64,000 nucleotides of DNA from Pseudomonas sp. MWU16-30317 (GTDB lineage: Bacteria > Pseudomonadota > Gammaproteobacteria > Pseudomonadales > Pseudomonadaceae). Made by a program: the position numbers and the translations under genes. Within the stretch, counting starts at the first letter, position 1. Each line of letters starts with the position of its first letter. Below the pieces are notes generated by a model that had not been told where the DNA came from, searched no databases, and saw nothing but the letters and a program-made list of their open reading frames with translations. The stretch is from NCBI RefSeq assembly GCF_020515695.1, contig NZ_JAIWJA010000006.1:124001-188000 (forward strand), read 5' to 3'. Positions 52,982 to 62,234 of the stretch are shown in pieces.

Positions 52982-54121
52982 TCAGAGTTCGATTCGGTTC
53001 ATGTAGCGGGTGAACGCCTGCAGATAGCGCGGGATCGGAATCAGAAAGGCGTCATGGCCTTGCGGTGCATCGATCTCCAGATAGCAGACGTTCTTTTTCG
53101 CCGCCATCAGCGCATCCACCAGTTCCCGCGAGCGGGCCGGCGAGAAGCGCCAGTCGGTGGTGAACGACATCACGCAGAAATCCGCGGTGACATTGGCGAA
53201 GGTCTTGGCGAGGTTGTCGTTATGGGCCGCTGCTGGGTCGAAGTAATCCAGCGCTTTGGTCATCAGCAGGTAGGTGTTGGCGTCGAAGCGCCCGGAAAAC
53301 TCTTCACCCTGATAACGCAGGTAGCTCTCGACCTGGAACTCGACGCTGTGAAAGTCGTAGTTGAGTTTTTCGCTCTTGAGCCCGCGGCCGAATTTCTCGC
53401 CCATGGAATCATCCGACAGGTAGGTGATATGCCCGACCATGCGCGCCAGCATCAAGCCGCGCTTGGGAATCACACCCAGTTCCTGGAACGACCCGCCGTG
53501 GAACTCTGGGTCTGTGAGGATCGCCTGGCGGGCGACCTCGTTGAACGCGATGTTCTGCGCCGAGAGCTTGGGCGCGGAGGCGATAGCCAGGCAGTGGCGA
53601 ACACGATCCGGGTAGCTGATGGTCCATTGCAGCGCCTGCATGCCGCCCAGGCTGCCACCCACCACGGCGGCCCATTGGCGCACGCCCAGCAAGTCGGCCA
53701 GGCGCGCCTGGCTGTGAACCCAGTCTTCGACGGTGAGCACCGGAAAATCGGCGCCGAAGGGCTTGCCGATTTCCGGGTTGAGGCTGCTGGGGCCTGTTGA
53801 GCCGTTGCAGCCGCCCAGGTTATTGAGGCTGACCACGAAGAACTTTGTGGTGTCGATCGGCTTGCCCGGCCCGATGCAGCTGTCCCACCAGCCCGGTTTG
53901 CGGTCTTCGCTGGAATGAAAACCGGCCGCGTGATGATGGCCCGACAGCGCGTGGCAGATGAGCACGGCGTTGCTGGCAGCGGCGTTGAGCGTGCCATAGG
54001 TTTCGTAGATGAGGTCGTAGGCGGGCAGCGAACGGCCGCAGGCCAAGGCCAGGGGCTCGCTGAAGTGAGCCAGCTGAGGTGTGACTAATCCGACGGAATC
54101 TTCGGGGAAGACAGTGGGCAT
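52982..54121 (-). CDS. metX: Homoserine O-acyltransferase (MetX-type)
   Basis: 379 residues, alpha/beta-hydrolase fold; activates homoserine by acylation for methionine synthesis (in many pseudomonads with succinyl-CoA despite the MetX name). The nucleophile Ser lies in VVGGSLGGMQALQW, the acid region in DWRFSPARSRELVDAL and the catalytic His in GHDAFLIP. The acyl specificity (acetyl or succinyl) cannot be read by eye. Forms an operon with metW. Confidence 0.95.
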   Translation of the reverse strand: MPTVFPEDSVGLVTPQLAHFSEPLALACGRSLPAYDLIYETYGTLNAAASNAVLICHALSGHHHAAGFHSSEDRKPGWWDSCIGPGKPIDTTKFFVVSLNNLGGCNGSTGPSSLNPEIGKPFGADFPVLTVEDWVHSQARLADLLGVRQWAAVVGGSLGGMQALQWTISYPDRVRHCLAIASAPKLSAQNIAFNEVARQAILTDPEFHGGSFQELGVIPKRGLMLARMVGHITYLSDDSMGEKFGRGLKSEKLNYDFHSVEFQVESYLRYQGEEFSGRFDANTYLLMTKALDYFDPAAAHNDNLAKTFANVTADFCVMSFTTDWRFSPARSRELVDALMAAKKNVCYLEIDAPQGHDAFLIPIPRYLQAFTRYMNRIEL

Positions 54122-54205
54122 CGACCCTGCTCTCGCATAAATGAGGCGTAAGTCTAAAGACCGCTGCCCTTAGCGGCAAGCGATGCCGGTGGCCTGAGTG
54201 GCGAC

Positions 54206-54287
54206 CCCATCTCCCTGTGGGAGCGGGCTCTGTCCGCGAAGCCTTTAACCGCTTCGCGGGCAGAGCCTGCTCTTACTGGGAGATGGG
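54206..54287. repeat. REP inverted pair upstream of metX
   Basis: CCCATCTCCC (54206-54215) and GGGAGATGGG (54278-54287) bracket two REP cores (GGGAGCGGGCTCTGTCCGCG and CGCGGGCAGAGCCTGCTCTT) around a short AT spacer. It separates metX from yggT. Confidence 0.78.
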
Positions 54288-54293
54288 TGCTCG

Positions 54294-54911
54294 TCAAACC
54301 AGCAGGCGCAGGATATCCGGCATGCCGCTCATGGCCGCCAGGTTGTTGATCACCAGCATGTCCAGCAGCTTGAGCACCATGAATGCCAGGATCGGCGAGA
54401 TATCCAGGCCACCAAGGCTCGGCACGACGCGGCGAAACGGCGCCAGCGCGGGCTCGCAGATCTGGTTGACCAGCTCGGCACCGGGGTTGTGGCTACCTTG
54501 AGCGACCCAGGAGAGGATCACGCTGATGATCATTGCCCAGAAGAAGATCTTCAAGAACAGCGCGGTCACGCCGATGATCGACCACACCAGCATCTGCACG
54601 GCCAGAGCGCCTGCCGACGGCGCGTAGGGAGGGCCGAAGGTACCGCCGGCCAGTAGATAGGTCAGGCTCATCAACAAGTATTGGACGACCAGCGCCAGGA
54701 CCAGTGAGGACATGTCCAGGCCGAACAGGCTGGGGATTACCTTGCGCAGTGGCCGCAGCAGAGGCTGGGTGGCACGCACGATGAACTGGCTGAGCGGGTT
54801 GTAGAAGTCCGCTCGCACCAGTTGCAGGACGAAGCGCAGCAGCACGATCAGCAGGTAAAGGCTGCCAATGGTCTGAATTACGTAAATTGCAGCGGTGTTC
54901 AATCCAATCAT
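54294..54911 (-). CDS. YggT-family membrane protein
   Basis: 205 residues with two repeats of the YggT unit, each a hydrophobic pair plus a YNPLSQFIVRATQPLLRPLR-type amphipathic block (the second reads VAQGSHNPGAELVNQICEPA). I used the second of two adjacent ATG codons because GGAG is then six bases away; the first, at 54914, is possible. Members are linked to cell-division or osmotic/potassium effects. Downstream of proC, 10-base gap. Confidence 0.88.
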   Translation of the reverse strand: MIGLNTAAIYVIQTIGSLYLLIVLLRFVLQLVRADFYNPLSQFIVRATQPLLRPLRKVIPSLFGLDMSSLVLALVVQYLLMSLTYLLAGGTFGPPYAPSAGALAVQMLVWSIIGVTALFLKIFFWAMIISVILSWVAQGSHNPGAELVNQICEPALAPFRRVVPSLGGLDISPILAFMVLKLLDMLVINNLAAMSGMPDILRLLV

Positions 54912-54921
54912 CATCGACTCC

Positions 54922-55740
54922 TCAGTTGCCCAACTGCTCGGCGAGCTCTGCCGATCGGTGTGCGGCGGCGCTCAGCGCCTTTTCGACCAGTGCTTCGAAG
55001 CCATCGGCCTGGAAACTCTTGATAGCGGCTTCGGTGGTACCGTTTGGTGAGGTCACCCGGCGGCGCAGCTCGGCGGCGTCGACATCGCTGTTGATGGCCA
55101 TATGCGCAGCGCCAAGGGCGGTCTGCAGGGTCAGCCTGGCGGCTGTTTCTGCCGGCAGGCCGAGCTTGACGCCGGCGGCGGTCATGGCTTCGATCAGCAG
55201 AAAGAAATACGCCGGACCGCTACCGGACACCGCAGTGACGGCGTCCAATTGCTGTTCTTCATCCAGCCACAAGGCCACGCCGACGGCCGACAGTAGCTCC
55301 TCGGCCTGCTGGCGTTGCTCTGCGGTCACCTGGGCGGTGGCGTACAGGCCGCTGACGCCCTGGCGTACCAACGCCGGCGTGTTGGGCATGCAGCGCACGA
55401 TGGGGTGCTCGCCGAGCCAGCGGGTCATGCTGGCGCAGTTGATGCCCGCGGCCACAGAGACCAGTAGTTGGCCAGGCTGCAAGTGTGGGCGCAGGCTTTC
55501 GCACACGGCCTTCATTACCTGCGGCTTGACGGCAATCAGCACCACGTCGGCGCCGTCGATGGCCTGGGCGCTGTCGGCGAAAGTTTCAATGCCGTGCTCG
55601 GCGCTGATCCGCGCGCGGGTTTCCGCGCCCGGGTCGCAGGCGCGGATCTGCGTTGCTTCGACGCCTTGGGCACGCATGCCGCCAATCAGGCTGGCAGCCA
55701 TGTTGCCGGCGCCAATAAACGCAATACGAGTCTTGCTCAT
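54922..55740 (-). CDS. proC: Pyrroline-5-carboxylate reductase
   Basis: 272 residues; last step of proline synthesis. The dinucleotide-binding motif is IAFIGAGNMAASLIGGM and the C-terminal signature AVSGSGPAYFFLLIEAMTAA with RLTLQTALGAA forms the dimer active site. The start at 55740 (MSKTRIAFIG) is the family start. Part of a yggS-proC-yggT run on the minus strand. Confidence 0.97.
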   Translation of the reverse strand: MSKTRIAFIGAGNMAASLIGGMRAQGVEATQIRACDPGAETRARISAEHGIETFADSAQAIDGADVVLIAVKPQVMKAVCESLRPHLQPGQLLVSVAAGINCASMTRWLGEHPIVRCMPNTPALVRQGVSGLYATAQVTAEQRQQAEELLSAVGVALWLDEEQQLDAVTAVSGSGPAYFFLLIEAMTAAGVKLGLPAETAARLTLQTALGAAHMAINSDVDAAELRRRVTSPNGTTEAAIKSFQADGFEALVEKALSAAAHRSAELAEQLGN

Positions 55741-55774
55741 GACTGATCCTTGAAAAGAAGGGGGGAGCGCATCA

Positions 55775-56461
55775 TCAGGGCTGGCCATAGTCGCGGGCAC
55801 CAAACAGCGCGGTGCCGACGCGCACCCAGGTCGCGCCTTGGGCAACGGCGGATTCCAGGTCGTGGCTCATGCCCATGGAAAGCGTATCTAGAGGTAGATC
55901 CAGTTCTTGCTGCAAGCGTCGGACCGTCGCGAAGGCCGCATCTTGTGCTGCGCGGTCCTCGGTGGGCTCGGGGATCGCCATGAGTCCACGTAGACGCAGG
56001 TTCGGCAGCGCCGCGATAGCGGCAGCGAGCGCAGGCAAGTCGGCCGCGCTACAGCCGGACTTGCTGGCCTCGCCACTGACGTTTACCTGAATGCAGATAT
56101 TCAGAGGTGCCAAGCCGGCGGGGCGTTGTTCGGACAGGCGTTGGGCAATTTTCAGGCGATCCACGGAGTGCACCCAGTCGAAATGTTCGGCGATGGGCCG
56201 CGTCTTGTTTGACTGAATGGGGCCGATGAAATGCCAACTCAAGGGCAGGTCGGTCAATTGCGCCTGTTTTTCGAGGGCTTCCTGCAGATAATTTTCGCCA
56301 AAATCCTTGATGCCGGCGGCGTAGGCTTCGCGCACCGCCTCAGCGGGCTTGGTCTTGCTCACTGCCAGCAGGCCGACGGCGGCAGTTTCACGACCGGCTG
56401 CCTGGGCGGCTGCATAAATTCGCGCGCTTACCGATAAAACGTTGTCTGCTATCGTGGACAT
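55775..56461 (-). CDS. PLP-homeostasis protein (YggS/PROSC family)
   Basis: 228 residues, alanine-racemase-like barrel without the second domain. The PLP Lys is in LLAVSKTKPAEAVREAY; WHFIGPIQSNKTRPIAEHFD and LSMGMSHDLESAVAQGATWV, RVGTALFGAR are the remaining conserved blocks. It binds PLP and controls its free level rather than catalysing a known reaction. First gene of the run before proC (34-base gap); divergent from pilT. Confidence 0.95.
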   Translation of the reverse strand: MSTIADNVLSVSARIYAAAQAAGRETAAVGLLAVSKTKPAEAVREAYAAGIKDFGENYLQEALEKQAQLTDLPLSWHFIGPIQSNKTRPIAEHFDWVHSVDRLKIAQRLSEQRPAGLAPLNICIQVNVSGEASKSGCSAADLPALAAAIAALPNLRLRGLMAIPEPTEDRAAQDAAFATVRRLQQELDLPLDTLSMGMSHDLESAVAQGATWVRVGTALFGARDYGQP

Positions 56462-56527
56462 TGATTTTTGCCAGTGGATCCGAGGGTCTGCGGCATTCTA
56501 CCTGCTTGTCCGTATTTGGGGAGTCTC

Positions 56528-57562
56528 ATGGACATTACCGAGCTGTTGGCTTTCAGTGCGAAACAAGGTGCTTCCGACCTCCACCTGTCGGCCGGCTTGC
56601 CGCCGATGATCCGTGTGGATGGCGATGTGCGCCGCATCAACCTGCCGGCGCTGGACAAGAAAGCCGTCACCGACCTTATCTACGACATCATGAACGATCG
56701 CCAGCGCAAGGACTTCGAGGAGTTCATGGAGACGGACTTCTCCTTCGAGGTGCCGGGCGTGGCGCGCTTTCGGGTCAACGCGTTCAATCACAATCGTGGC
56801 GCGGGTGCGGTGTTCCGAACGATTCCGTCCAAAGTACTGAGTATGGAAGACTTGGGCATGGGGGATGTGTTTCGGCGTATTGCCGATGTCCCTCGTGGTC
56901 TGGTGCTGGTGACCGGCCCGACCGGTTCGGGCAAATCGACCACCCTGGCGGCAATCATTGACTACCTCAATGCCAACAAGCATCACCACATCCTCACCGT
57001 GGAAGACCCAATCGAGTTCGTCCACGAGTCGAAGAAGTGCCTGGTCAACCAGCGCGAAGTGCACCGCGACACCCTGGGCTTCTCCAATGCCCTGCGCTCG
57101 GCGTTGCGTGAAGACCCGGACGTGATCCTGGTGGGCGAGATGCGCGACCTGGAGACCATACGTCTGGCCCTGACAGCCGCGGAGACCGGTCACCTGGTGT
57201 TTGGCACCTTGCACACCACCTCGGCGGCGAAAACCATTGACCGGGTGGTCGACGTATTCCCGGCCGAAGAAAAGTCCATGGTTCGCTCGATGCTGTCGGA
57301 ATCGTTGCAAGCGGTGATCTCCCAGACTCTTCTGAAGAAGATCGGTGGCGGGCGGGTAGCTGCGCACGAAATCATGATCGGCACTCCGGCCATCCGTAAT
57401 TTGATCCGCGAGGACAAGGTGGCGCAGATGTATTCGGCCATTCAGACCGGTGGTTCGATCGGCATGCAGACGCTGGACGCCTGCCTGAAGGATCTGCTGA
57501 GCAAAGGGATCATCGCGCGTGAGAGTGCGCGGGAGAAGGCGAAGACGCCGGATAATTTCTAG
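56528..57562 (+). CDS. pilT: Type IV pilus retraction ATPase PilT
   Basis: 344 residues, the standard PilT length from the ATG at 56528 (MDITELLAFSAKQGASDLHL). The Walker A motif is GPTGSGKST (about 135), the Asp box contains VEDPIEFVHES, Walker B is VILVGEMRD, the His box is GHLVFGTLHTTSAAKTIDR, and the C-terminal AIRNLIRE retraction signature is present. It powers pilus retraction and twitching. A pilU gene would often follow but here the next gene is divergent. Confidence 0.97.
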   Translation: MDITELLAFSAKQGASDLHLSAGLPPMIRVDGDVRRINLPALDKKAVTDLIYDIMNDRQRKDFEEFMETDFSFEVPGVARFRVNAFNHNRGAGAVFRTIPSKVLSMEDLGMGDVFRRIADVPRGLVLVTGPTGSGKSTTLAAIIDYLNANKHHHILTVEDPIEFVHESKKCLVNQREVHRDTLGFSNALRSALREDPDVILVGEMRDLETIRLALTAAETGHLVFGTLHTTSAAKTIDRVVDVFPAEEKSMVRSMLSESLQAVISQTLLKKIGGGRVAAHEIMIGTPAIRNLIREDKVAQMYSAIQTGGSIGMQTLDACLKDLLSKGIIARESAREKAKTPDNF

Positions 57563-57575
57563 AGGCAAAAAGCGA

Positions 57576-57663
57576 AAAGCTTCGCGGGCAAGGCTTGCTC
57601 CCACAGGTGTCTGACTCAGGACCAGTCAACGCTGTGGGAGCAAGGCTTGCCCGCGAAGCTTTT
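57576..57663. repeat. Near-perfect REP inverted repeat after pilT
   Basis: Arms of about 31 bases, AAAGCTTCGCGGGCAAGGCT...CCCACAG and CTGTGGGAGCAAGGCTTGCC...GAAGCTTT, are almost perfectly complementary. It lies between convergent pilT and the NlpC/P60 gene and could terminate both. Confidence 0.88.
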
Positions 57664-57667
57664 GATT

Positions 57668-58525
57668 TCAGCGTTGGCTCAGGCGCAACACGGGGGCTTG
57701 TTTCTGCTTGGGCAATACGCGCTTGGCGACGACGTAATGCTCATCCCAATACGGCTTGTCGAGCGTGTCGATGGACACGTTCTTGCCCGTGCGCGGGGCA
57801 TGGATGAAGCGGTCGTTGCCCAGGTAGATGGCAACGTGGTTGACCTGGCGCCCTTCGATGTTGAAGAACAGCAGATCACCCGGTTTCAAGTCTTTGCGAT
57901 CGACCTTCTGGCCGTGACCTTCGGCCATGGCGTTGGAGGTGCGCGGCAAGTCCACCGAACGTACATCCTTGAAGGCATATTTGACCAGCCCGCTGCAGTC
58001 GAAGCCTTTCTTCGGGGTGGTGCCACCATACACATACGGGGTACCGAGCATGTTCACGGCGCGGCTGAGGACTTCGCTGCTCTGCTTGGTGGACATCTGT
58101 GCGGCGGTGTTACGGGCCGACACCAGCGATTCGCTGTGCTTGCCGCGACGGATAGGCTGACTTGGGCCGTTCAACTGTGCAGAGAGTTCGGCAACCTTGG
58201 CGTCGATCGCCTCGTTGGCGGCCTGGGCTTCGGCAGCAGCCTCCAGTTTGTGCAGTTCTTTGTCTTTTACGCTGTTCTTCGCCAGAACAGGGGCCTTGTG
58301 CTTGGTGTTGCGAGCTTCGGTAGGTGTCTTGTGCTTGGCGGCTGCCGATGGCTTGGCAGTCTTGGTAGCGGTTTCGGTTTTAGCCAGCTTGATGTTCGGT
58401 TTGGTTTTCTCGTTTTTGGCCGTGTGACCGGCTGGTTCAGGAAGTCGTTGCTCACGGTTGGTGGCGTGGGCGGCCAGGGGCAATAATAGGCAGATGGTTA
58501 GCCATGTCTTGAAAAAAGGACGCAT
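57668..58525 (-). CDS. NlpC/P60-family peptidoglycan endopeptidase
   Basis: A 285-residue exported protein. A signal peptide (cut near AHA, about residue 21) leads into a long Lys/Ala/Thr-rich region (about 22-125), then the NlpC/P60 domain: catalytic Cys in FDCSGLVKYAF, first His in VNHVAIYLG, second His in RFIHAPRTG. Such enzymes cut cell-wall cross-links. The low-complexity basic tail before the domain could bind the cell wall. No lipobox is seen. Confidence 0.93.
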   Translation of the reverse strand: MRPFFKTWLTICLLLPLAAHATNREQRLPEPAGHTAKNEKTKPNIKLAKTETATKTAKPSAAAKHKTPTEARNTKHKAPVLAKNSVKDKELHKLEAAAEAQAANEAIDAKVAELSAQLNGPSQPIRRGKHSESLVSARNTAAQMSTKQSSEVLSRAVNMLGTPYVYGGTTPKKGFDCSGLVKYAFKDVRSVDLPRTSNAMAEGHGQKVDRKDLKPGDLLFFNIEGRQVNHVAIYLGNDRFIHAPRTGKNVSIDTLDKPYWDEHYVVAKRVLPKQKQAPVLRLSQR

Positions 58526-58775
58526 TTGGCAAGGCTCGTTTGGTTAGGCGCGAAACTTTATAACAGGTTTTTTTTCTGAATTAACCCCTTCATTCAGCGT
58601 CGAGGCTGTGTCAAAGACGTGCCATCACGGTGAAAAAGCTAACTGCGTGACCAGAGAGTCAGGTAAAACGCGGGTTTGACCGGGGTGTACGAGAAAATGA
58701 CCACACGTCGGGGCAGGACAAAAAAGTCACAGAAATAATGAAAAAATTTAACTATCAGCTGTCTGGAGGTCTCCT

Positions 58776-59198
58776 ATGAGTAGCTATCGTTCTTACCCGG
58801 TCACCCAGGATACCCATAGCAAGCTGCTCGGGTACCTGTTGTGGATTTTTGGTTTTACCGGTGCCCATCGCTTCTATTACGGCAAGCCAGTGACGGGCAC
58901 GATCTGGTTCTTCACGTTGGGCCTGCTCGGAATCGGCTGGATCATCGACTTCTTCCTGATCCCGTCCATGGACCGGGAAGCGGACCTGCGCTTTACCCCT
59001 GGGCCGACGGATTACAGCGTGGCCTGGCTGCTACTGGCGTTTCTGGGTTTGTTCGGCGTGCACCGGATGTATCAGGGCAAATGGATCAGCGGGATAATTT
59101 ATCTACTGACCGGCGGGTTGTTCTTTCTAGGGGTGCTGTATGACTTCTGGACGTTGAATGATCAAGTGTCGCTTTCCAATGCCCGGTCCGGGCGCTGA
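58776..59198 (+). CDS. TM2-domain membrane protein
   Basis: 140 residues with two TM2-type repeats. The first (LGYLLWIFGFTGAHRFYYGK ... LLGIGWIIDFFLIP) and the second (LAFLGLFGVHRMYQGKW ... GGLFFLGVLYDFW) both have the GxHRfYxGk...D pattern. GGAGG upstream supports the ATG. The surrounding 250-base gap is AT-rich. Function of bacterial TM2 proteins is largely unknown. Confidence 0.88.
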   Translation: MSSYRSYPVTQDTHSKLLGYLLWIFGFTGAHRFYYGKPVTGTIWFFTLGLLGIGWIIDFFLIPSMDREADLRFTPGPTDYSVAWLLLAFLGLFGVHRMYQGKWISGIIYLLTGGLFFLGVLYDFWTLNDQVSLSNARSGR

Positions 59199-59215
59199 AT
59201 AATGGGCGACCCCTC

Positions 59216-59288
59216 ACCCCTGCGGGATCGAGCTCTGTCCGCGAAGCCGTTAAACGCTTCACGGGTAGAGCTCGAACCCACCGGGGAG
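59216..59288. repeat. Divergent REP inverted repeat
   Basis: CACCCCTGCGGG...GAGCTCTGTCCGCGAAGC and GCTTCACGGGTAGAGCTC with ACCGGGGAGTG form an imperfect REP pair between the convergent TM2 and pyrC' genes. Confidence 0.65.
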
Positions 59289-59310
59289 TGGTGAATTATT
59301 GAGGACGGTC

Positions 59311-60582
59311 TCAGCCGCCGTGGCTGATATGCCCATCCACCAGGGTGTAACGCACCGCCCCCGGCAGGCAGTGGCCCAGAAACGGGCTGTTCTCGCCCTT
59401 CGACAACCAACGCTCGCCGGCCACGGTAGAGGCGTCCAGATCGAACAACACCAAGTCCGCCGCCGCGCCTGCTTTCAACTCGCCCGCTGGCAGGCGCAAG
59501 GCCTTGGCTGGGCCGGCGCTCAAGCGCGTCAGCAGTGTCGGCAAGTCCAGCAGGCCGTCGGCCACCAGCGTCATTGCCAACGGCAACAGCAGCTCGACGC
59601 TGCTGATGCCTGGCTCGGTCGCCCCGAACGGCGCCAGCTTGGCATCGCGTTCGTGGGGCTGGTGATGGCTGGAGATCGCTTGAATCACCCCGGCCTTTAC
59701 CGCTTCGCGCAGGCCATCGCGGTCCTTGCGGGTGCGTAGCGGCGGTTGCACGTGGTAGAGGCTGGAGAAGTCGATCAGCGCCTCGTCAGTAAGGATCAGC
59801 TGATACAGCGCCACATCGGCCGTGACCGGCAAGCCGCGCGCCTGGGCATCGGCAATCAGCTGCACGCCGCGAGCGGTGGTCAGCTGGCTGAAGTGCGCAC
59901 GCACACCGCTTTGCTCGACCAGCAGCAGGTCCCGGGCCAGGGCCACGGTCTCGGCGGTTTCGGGAATCCCCGGCAGGCCGAGGAAGCTGGCGGTCGGGCC
60001 TTCGTGGGCGAGGCCGCCCTGAGCCAGATCACGGTCCTGGGAATGGAAGATCACGGTCAGGTCGAAGGTGGCGGCATATTCCAGCGCCCGGCACAGCGTG
60101 CGGGTGTTGTGGAAGCTTTGCAGGCCGTTGCCGAAGGCGACGCAACCGGCATCGCGCAGGGCGACCAGCTCGGCCAGTTGCTCGCCTTCCAGCCCCTTGC
60201 TCAGCGCACCGATGGGGAACACCTTGCAGTGCCCGGCCTCGCGAGCGCGGTCGAGGATCAGCTCGGTCACTGCCGAGGTGTCCAGCACCGGGCGCGTATG
60301 CGGTGGGCAGCACAGGCTGGTCACGCCGCCAGCCGCCGCGGCGCGGGTTTCACTGGCAATAGTGCCCTTGCGGCTGTAACCCGGCTCGCGCAGGGCGACG
60401 CTGAGGTCGACCAGGCCAGGGGCGGCTACCAGGCCCTTGGCGTCGAGTTGCTGGCTGGCGTTGAAACCGGCCGGCGCGGCGCCGATGGCGACTATCTTGC
60501 CTTCGCTGATGTGCAGATCGCTGATGCTGTCCAGGCCGCTGGTGGGGTCGATGACACGGGCCCCGAGGATGCTGAGACTCAC
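59311..60582 (-). CDS. pyrC': Non-catalytic dihydroorotase-like subunit of aspartate transcarbamoylase
   Basis: 423 residues from a GTG at 60582, which overlaps the pyrB stop (GTGA). The amidohydrolase metal motif HxH is missing: the usual DxHxHLREPG reads DLSVALREPG, and the second half keeps LCCPPHTRPV. In Pseudomonas this inactive dihydroorotase homologue is needed to assemble active PyrB, so the gene is a structural partner and a separate true pyrC should exist elsewhere. Distal gene of the pyrR-pyrB-pyrC' cluster. Confidence 0.95.
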   Translation of the reverse strand: MSLSILGARVIDPTSGLDSISDLHISEGKIVAIGAAPAGFNASQQLDAKGLVAAPGLVDLSVALREPGYSRKGTIASETRAAAAGGVTSLCCPPHTRPVLDTSAVTELILDRAREAGHCKVFPIGALSKGLEGEQLAELVALRDAGCVAFGNGLQSFHNTRTLCRALEYAATFDLTVIFHSQDRDLAQGGLAHEGPTASFLGLPGIPETAETVALARDLLLVEQSGVRAHFSQLTTARGVQLIADAQARGLPVTADVALYQLILTDEALIDFSSLYHVQPPLRTRKDRDGLREAVKAGVIQAISSHHQPHERDAKLAPFGATEPGISSVELLLPLAMTLVADGLLDLPTLLTRLSAGPAKALRLPAGELKAGAAADLVLFDLDASTVAGERWLSKGENSPFLGHCLPGAVRYTLVDGHISHGG

Positions 60583-61583
60583 TGCACGTTCTCCTGCTCG
60601 AATTGACGCTGGGCGGTTTGCCCGCTCATGGCCATGGACAGCACCGCCATGCGCACCGCGATGCCATAGGTGACTTGGTTGAGAATGACCGAATGGGGAC
60701 CGTCGGCCACCGCCGATTCGATCTCGACACCGCGGTTGATCGGCCCTGGGTGCATGACGATGGCATCCGGCTTGGCGCCGGCGAGGCGCGCGGTGGTCAG
60801 GCCGAACAGGCGGTAGAACTCGCCCTCGCTCGGTAGCAGGCCACCCTGCATGCGTTCGCGCTGCAGGCGCAGCATGATCACCACGTCGACGTCCTTGAGG
60901 CCTTCCTCGAGGTTGGTGTAGACCTTGACGCCGTACTGCTCGATGCCGATCGGCAGCAGCGTCTTGGGGGCGACCACGCGGATGTCCGGGCAGCCCAGCG
61001 CCTTGAGGGCGAGCATGTTGGAGCGGGCGACGCGCGAGTGCAGGATATCGCCGACGATGGCTACCGAGAGGTTCTCGAAGCTGCCCTTGTGACGGCGAAT
61101 GGTGAGCATGTCGAGCATGCCCTGGGTCGGGTGCGAATGGCGGCCGTCGCCACCGTTGATGATCGCTACCTCGGGGCACACGTGCTCGGCGATGAAGTGC
61201 GCGGCACCGGAATCGCCATGGCGGACCACGAACATGTCGGCGGCCATGGCTTCGAGGTTGCGCAGGGTATCGAACAGCGTCTCGCCCTTGCTGGTCGAGG
61301 AGGTCGACACGTTCAGGGTGATGACATCGGCCGACAGGCGCTGGGCGGCCAGTTCAAAGGTGGTACGGGTGCGCGTGGAGTTCTCGAAGAACACGTTGCA
61401 CACCGTTTTGCCGCGCAGCAGCGGGACCTTCTTGACCGCCCGCGCGCCGACTTCGAGGAACGAGTCGGCGGTGTCGAGGATTTCGGTCAGCAAGGCCTTG
61501 GGCAAACCGTCGAGCGAAAGAAAATGCCGCAGCTGACCGTGGTCGTTGAGCTGCAGCGGGCGCTTGGCGTCAATGGGCGTCAT
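60579..61583 (-). CDS. pyrB: Aspartate carbamoyltransferase catalytic subunit
   Basis: 334 residues; joins carbamoyl phosphate and aspartate in pyrimidine synthesis. STRTRTTFELAAQRL holds the carbamoyl-phosphate-binding site, HPTQGMLDMLTI another, and LRLQRERMQGGL the aspartate region. The N-terminus (about 1-30) is longer than the E. coli protein, as known for Pseudomonas PyrB, where it binds effector nucleotides. Overlaps pyrC' by 4 bases and follows pyrR by 13. Confidence 0.97.
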   Translation of the reverse strand: MTPIDAKRPLQLNDHGQLRHFLSLDGLPKALLTEILDTADSFLEVGARAVKKVPLLRGKTVCNVFFENSTRTRTTFELAAQRLSADVITLNVSTSSTSKGETLFDTLRNLEAMAADMFVVRHGDSGAAHFIAEHVCPEVAIINGGDGRHSHPTQGMLDMLTIRRHKGSFENLSVAIVGDILHSRVARSNMLALKALGCPDIRVVAPKTLLPIGIEQYGVKVYTNLEEGLKDVDVVIMLRLQRERMQGGLLPSEGEFYRLFGLTTARLAGAKPDAIVMHPGPINRGVEIESAVADGPHSVILNQVTYGIAVRMAVLSMAMSGQTAQRQFEQENVQ

Positions 61584-61596
61584 CGCGTGGGGACCC

Positions 61597-62115
61597 TTAA
61601 AGGCTGGAGGCGGAGGCGAGGTCCTGGCGCTCGAGGGCGAGCGGTGAGGGGCCGGACAATTTTACCCGTTCGTGGGCGGCCAGCGACAGTGTCGCGCCGA
61701 CGATATTGGGCCGAATAGGCAACTCGCCAGCATCAAGGTCAAGCAGCGATACCAGGGTCACGCTGGCGGGGCGGCCATAATCGAACAGCTCGTTGAGGGC
61801 CGCGCGGATAGTGCGACCGCTCATCAAGACATCGTCGATCAGCACCAGATGCTGGCCTTCGATCTCGAACGGCAGCTCAGAGGGGCGCACTTGCGGGTGA
61901 AGGCCGTTCTGGCTGAAGTCGTCGCGATAGAACGACACGTCGAGGGTGCCCAGCGGCGCCTCGCTGTGCAGCTCGGCCAAAAGCGCCTGGGCAACCCAGA
62001 CGCCGCCGGTGCGGATGCCGATGTACCGTGGCTCGCTGATCTCGCGCTTGGCCAGATGGGCCTGCAGGTCGATGGCCATCTGACGGATCAGATCGGCGGG
62101 GTTGGGAAGGCTCAT
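61597..62115 (-). CDS. pyrR: PyrR-type bifunctional regulator/uracil phosphoribosyltransferase
   Basis: 172 residues. The PRPP-binding loop LVLIDDVLMSGRTIRAAL is intact, and the N-terminal blocks RYIGIRTGGVWVA and YRDDFSQNG match PyrR. In Gram-positives PyrR binds pyr leader RNA; in Pseudomonas it acts on the pyr genes in a less clear manner. AGGAGT precedes the ATG. First of the pyrR-pyrB-pyrC' run; 119 bases after ruvX. Confidence 0.94.
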   Translation of the reverse strand: MSLPNPADLIRQMAIDLQAHLAKREISEPRYIGIRTGGVWVAQALLAELHSEAPLGTLDVSFYRDDFSQNGLHPQVRPSELPFEIEGQHLVLIDDVLMSGRTIRAALNELFDYGRPASVTLVSLLDLDAGELPIRPNIVGATLSLAAHERVKLSGPSPLALERQDLASASSL

Positions 62116-62234
62116 GGGTACTCCTGAAAGGCGCCGGGCATCGATTCACACCGGGCGAAATATTTTCACTCCTGAGCCGGCCCCCAGGTTCAGGGGAGCA
62201 CGGCCGCAGGAAGTGTGGCTTCTGAAAATAGCGC

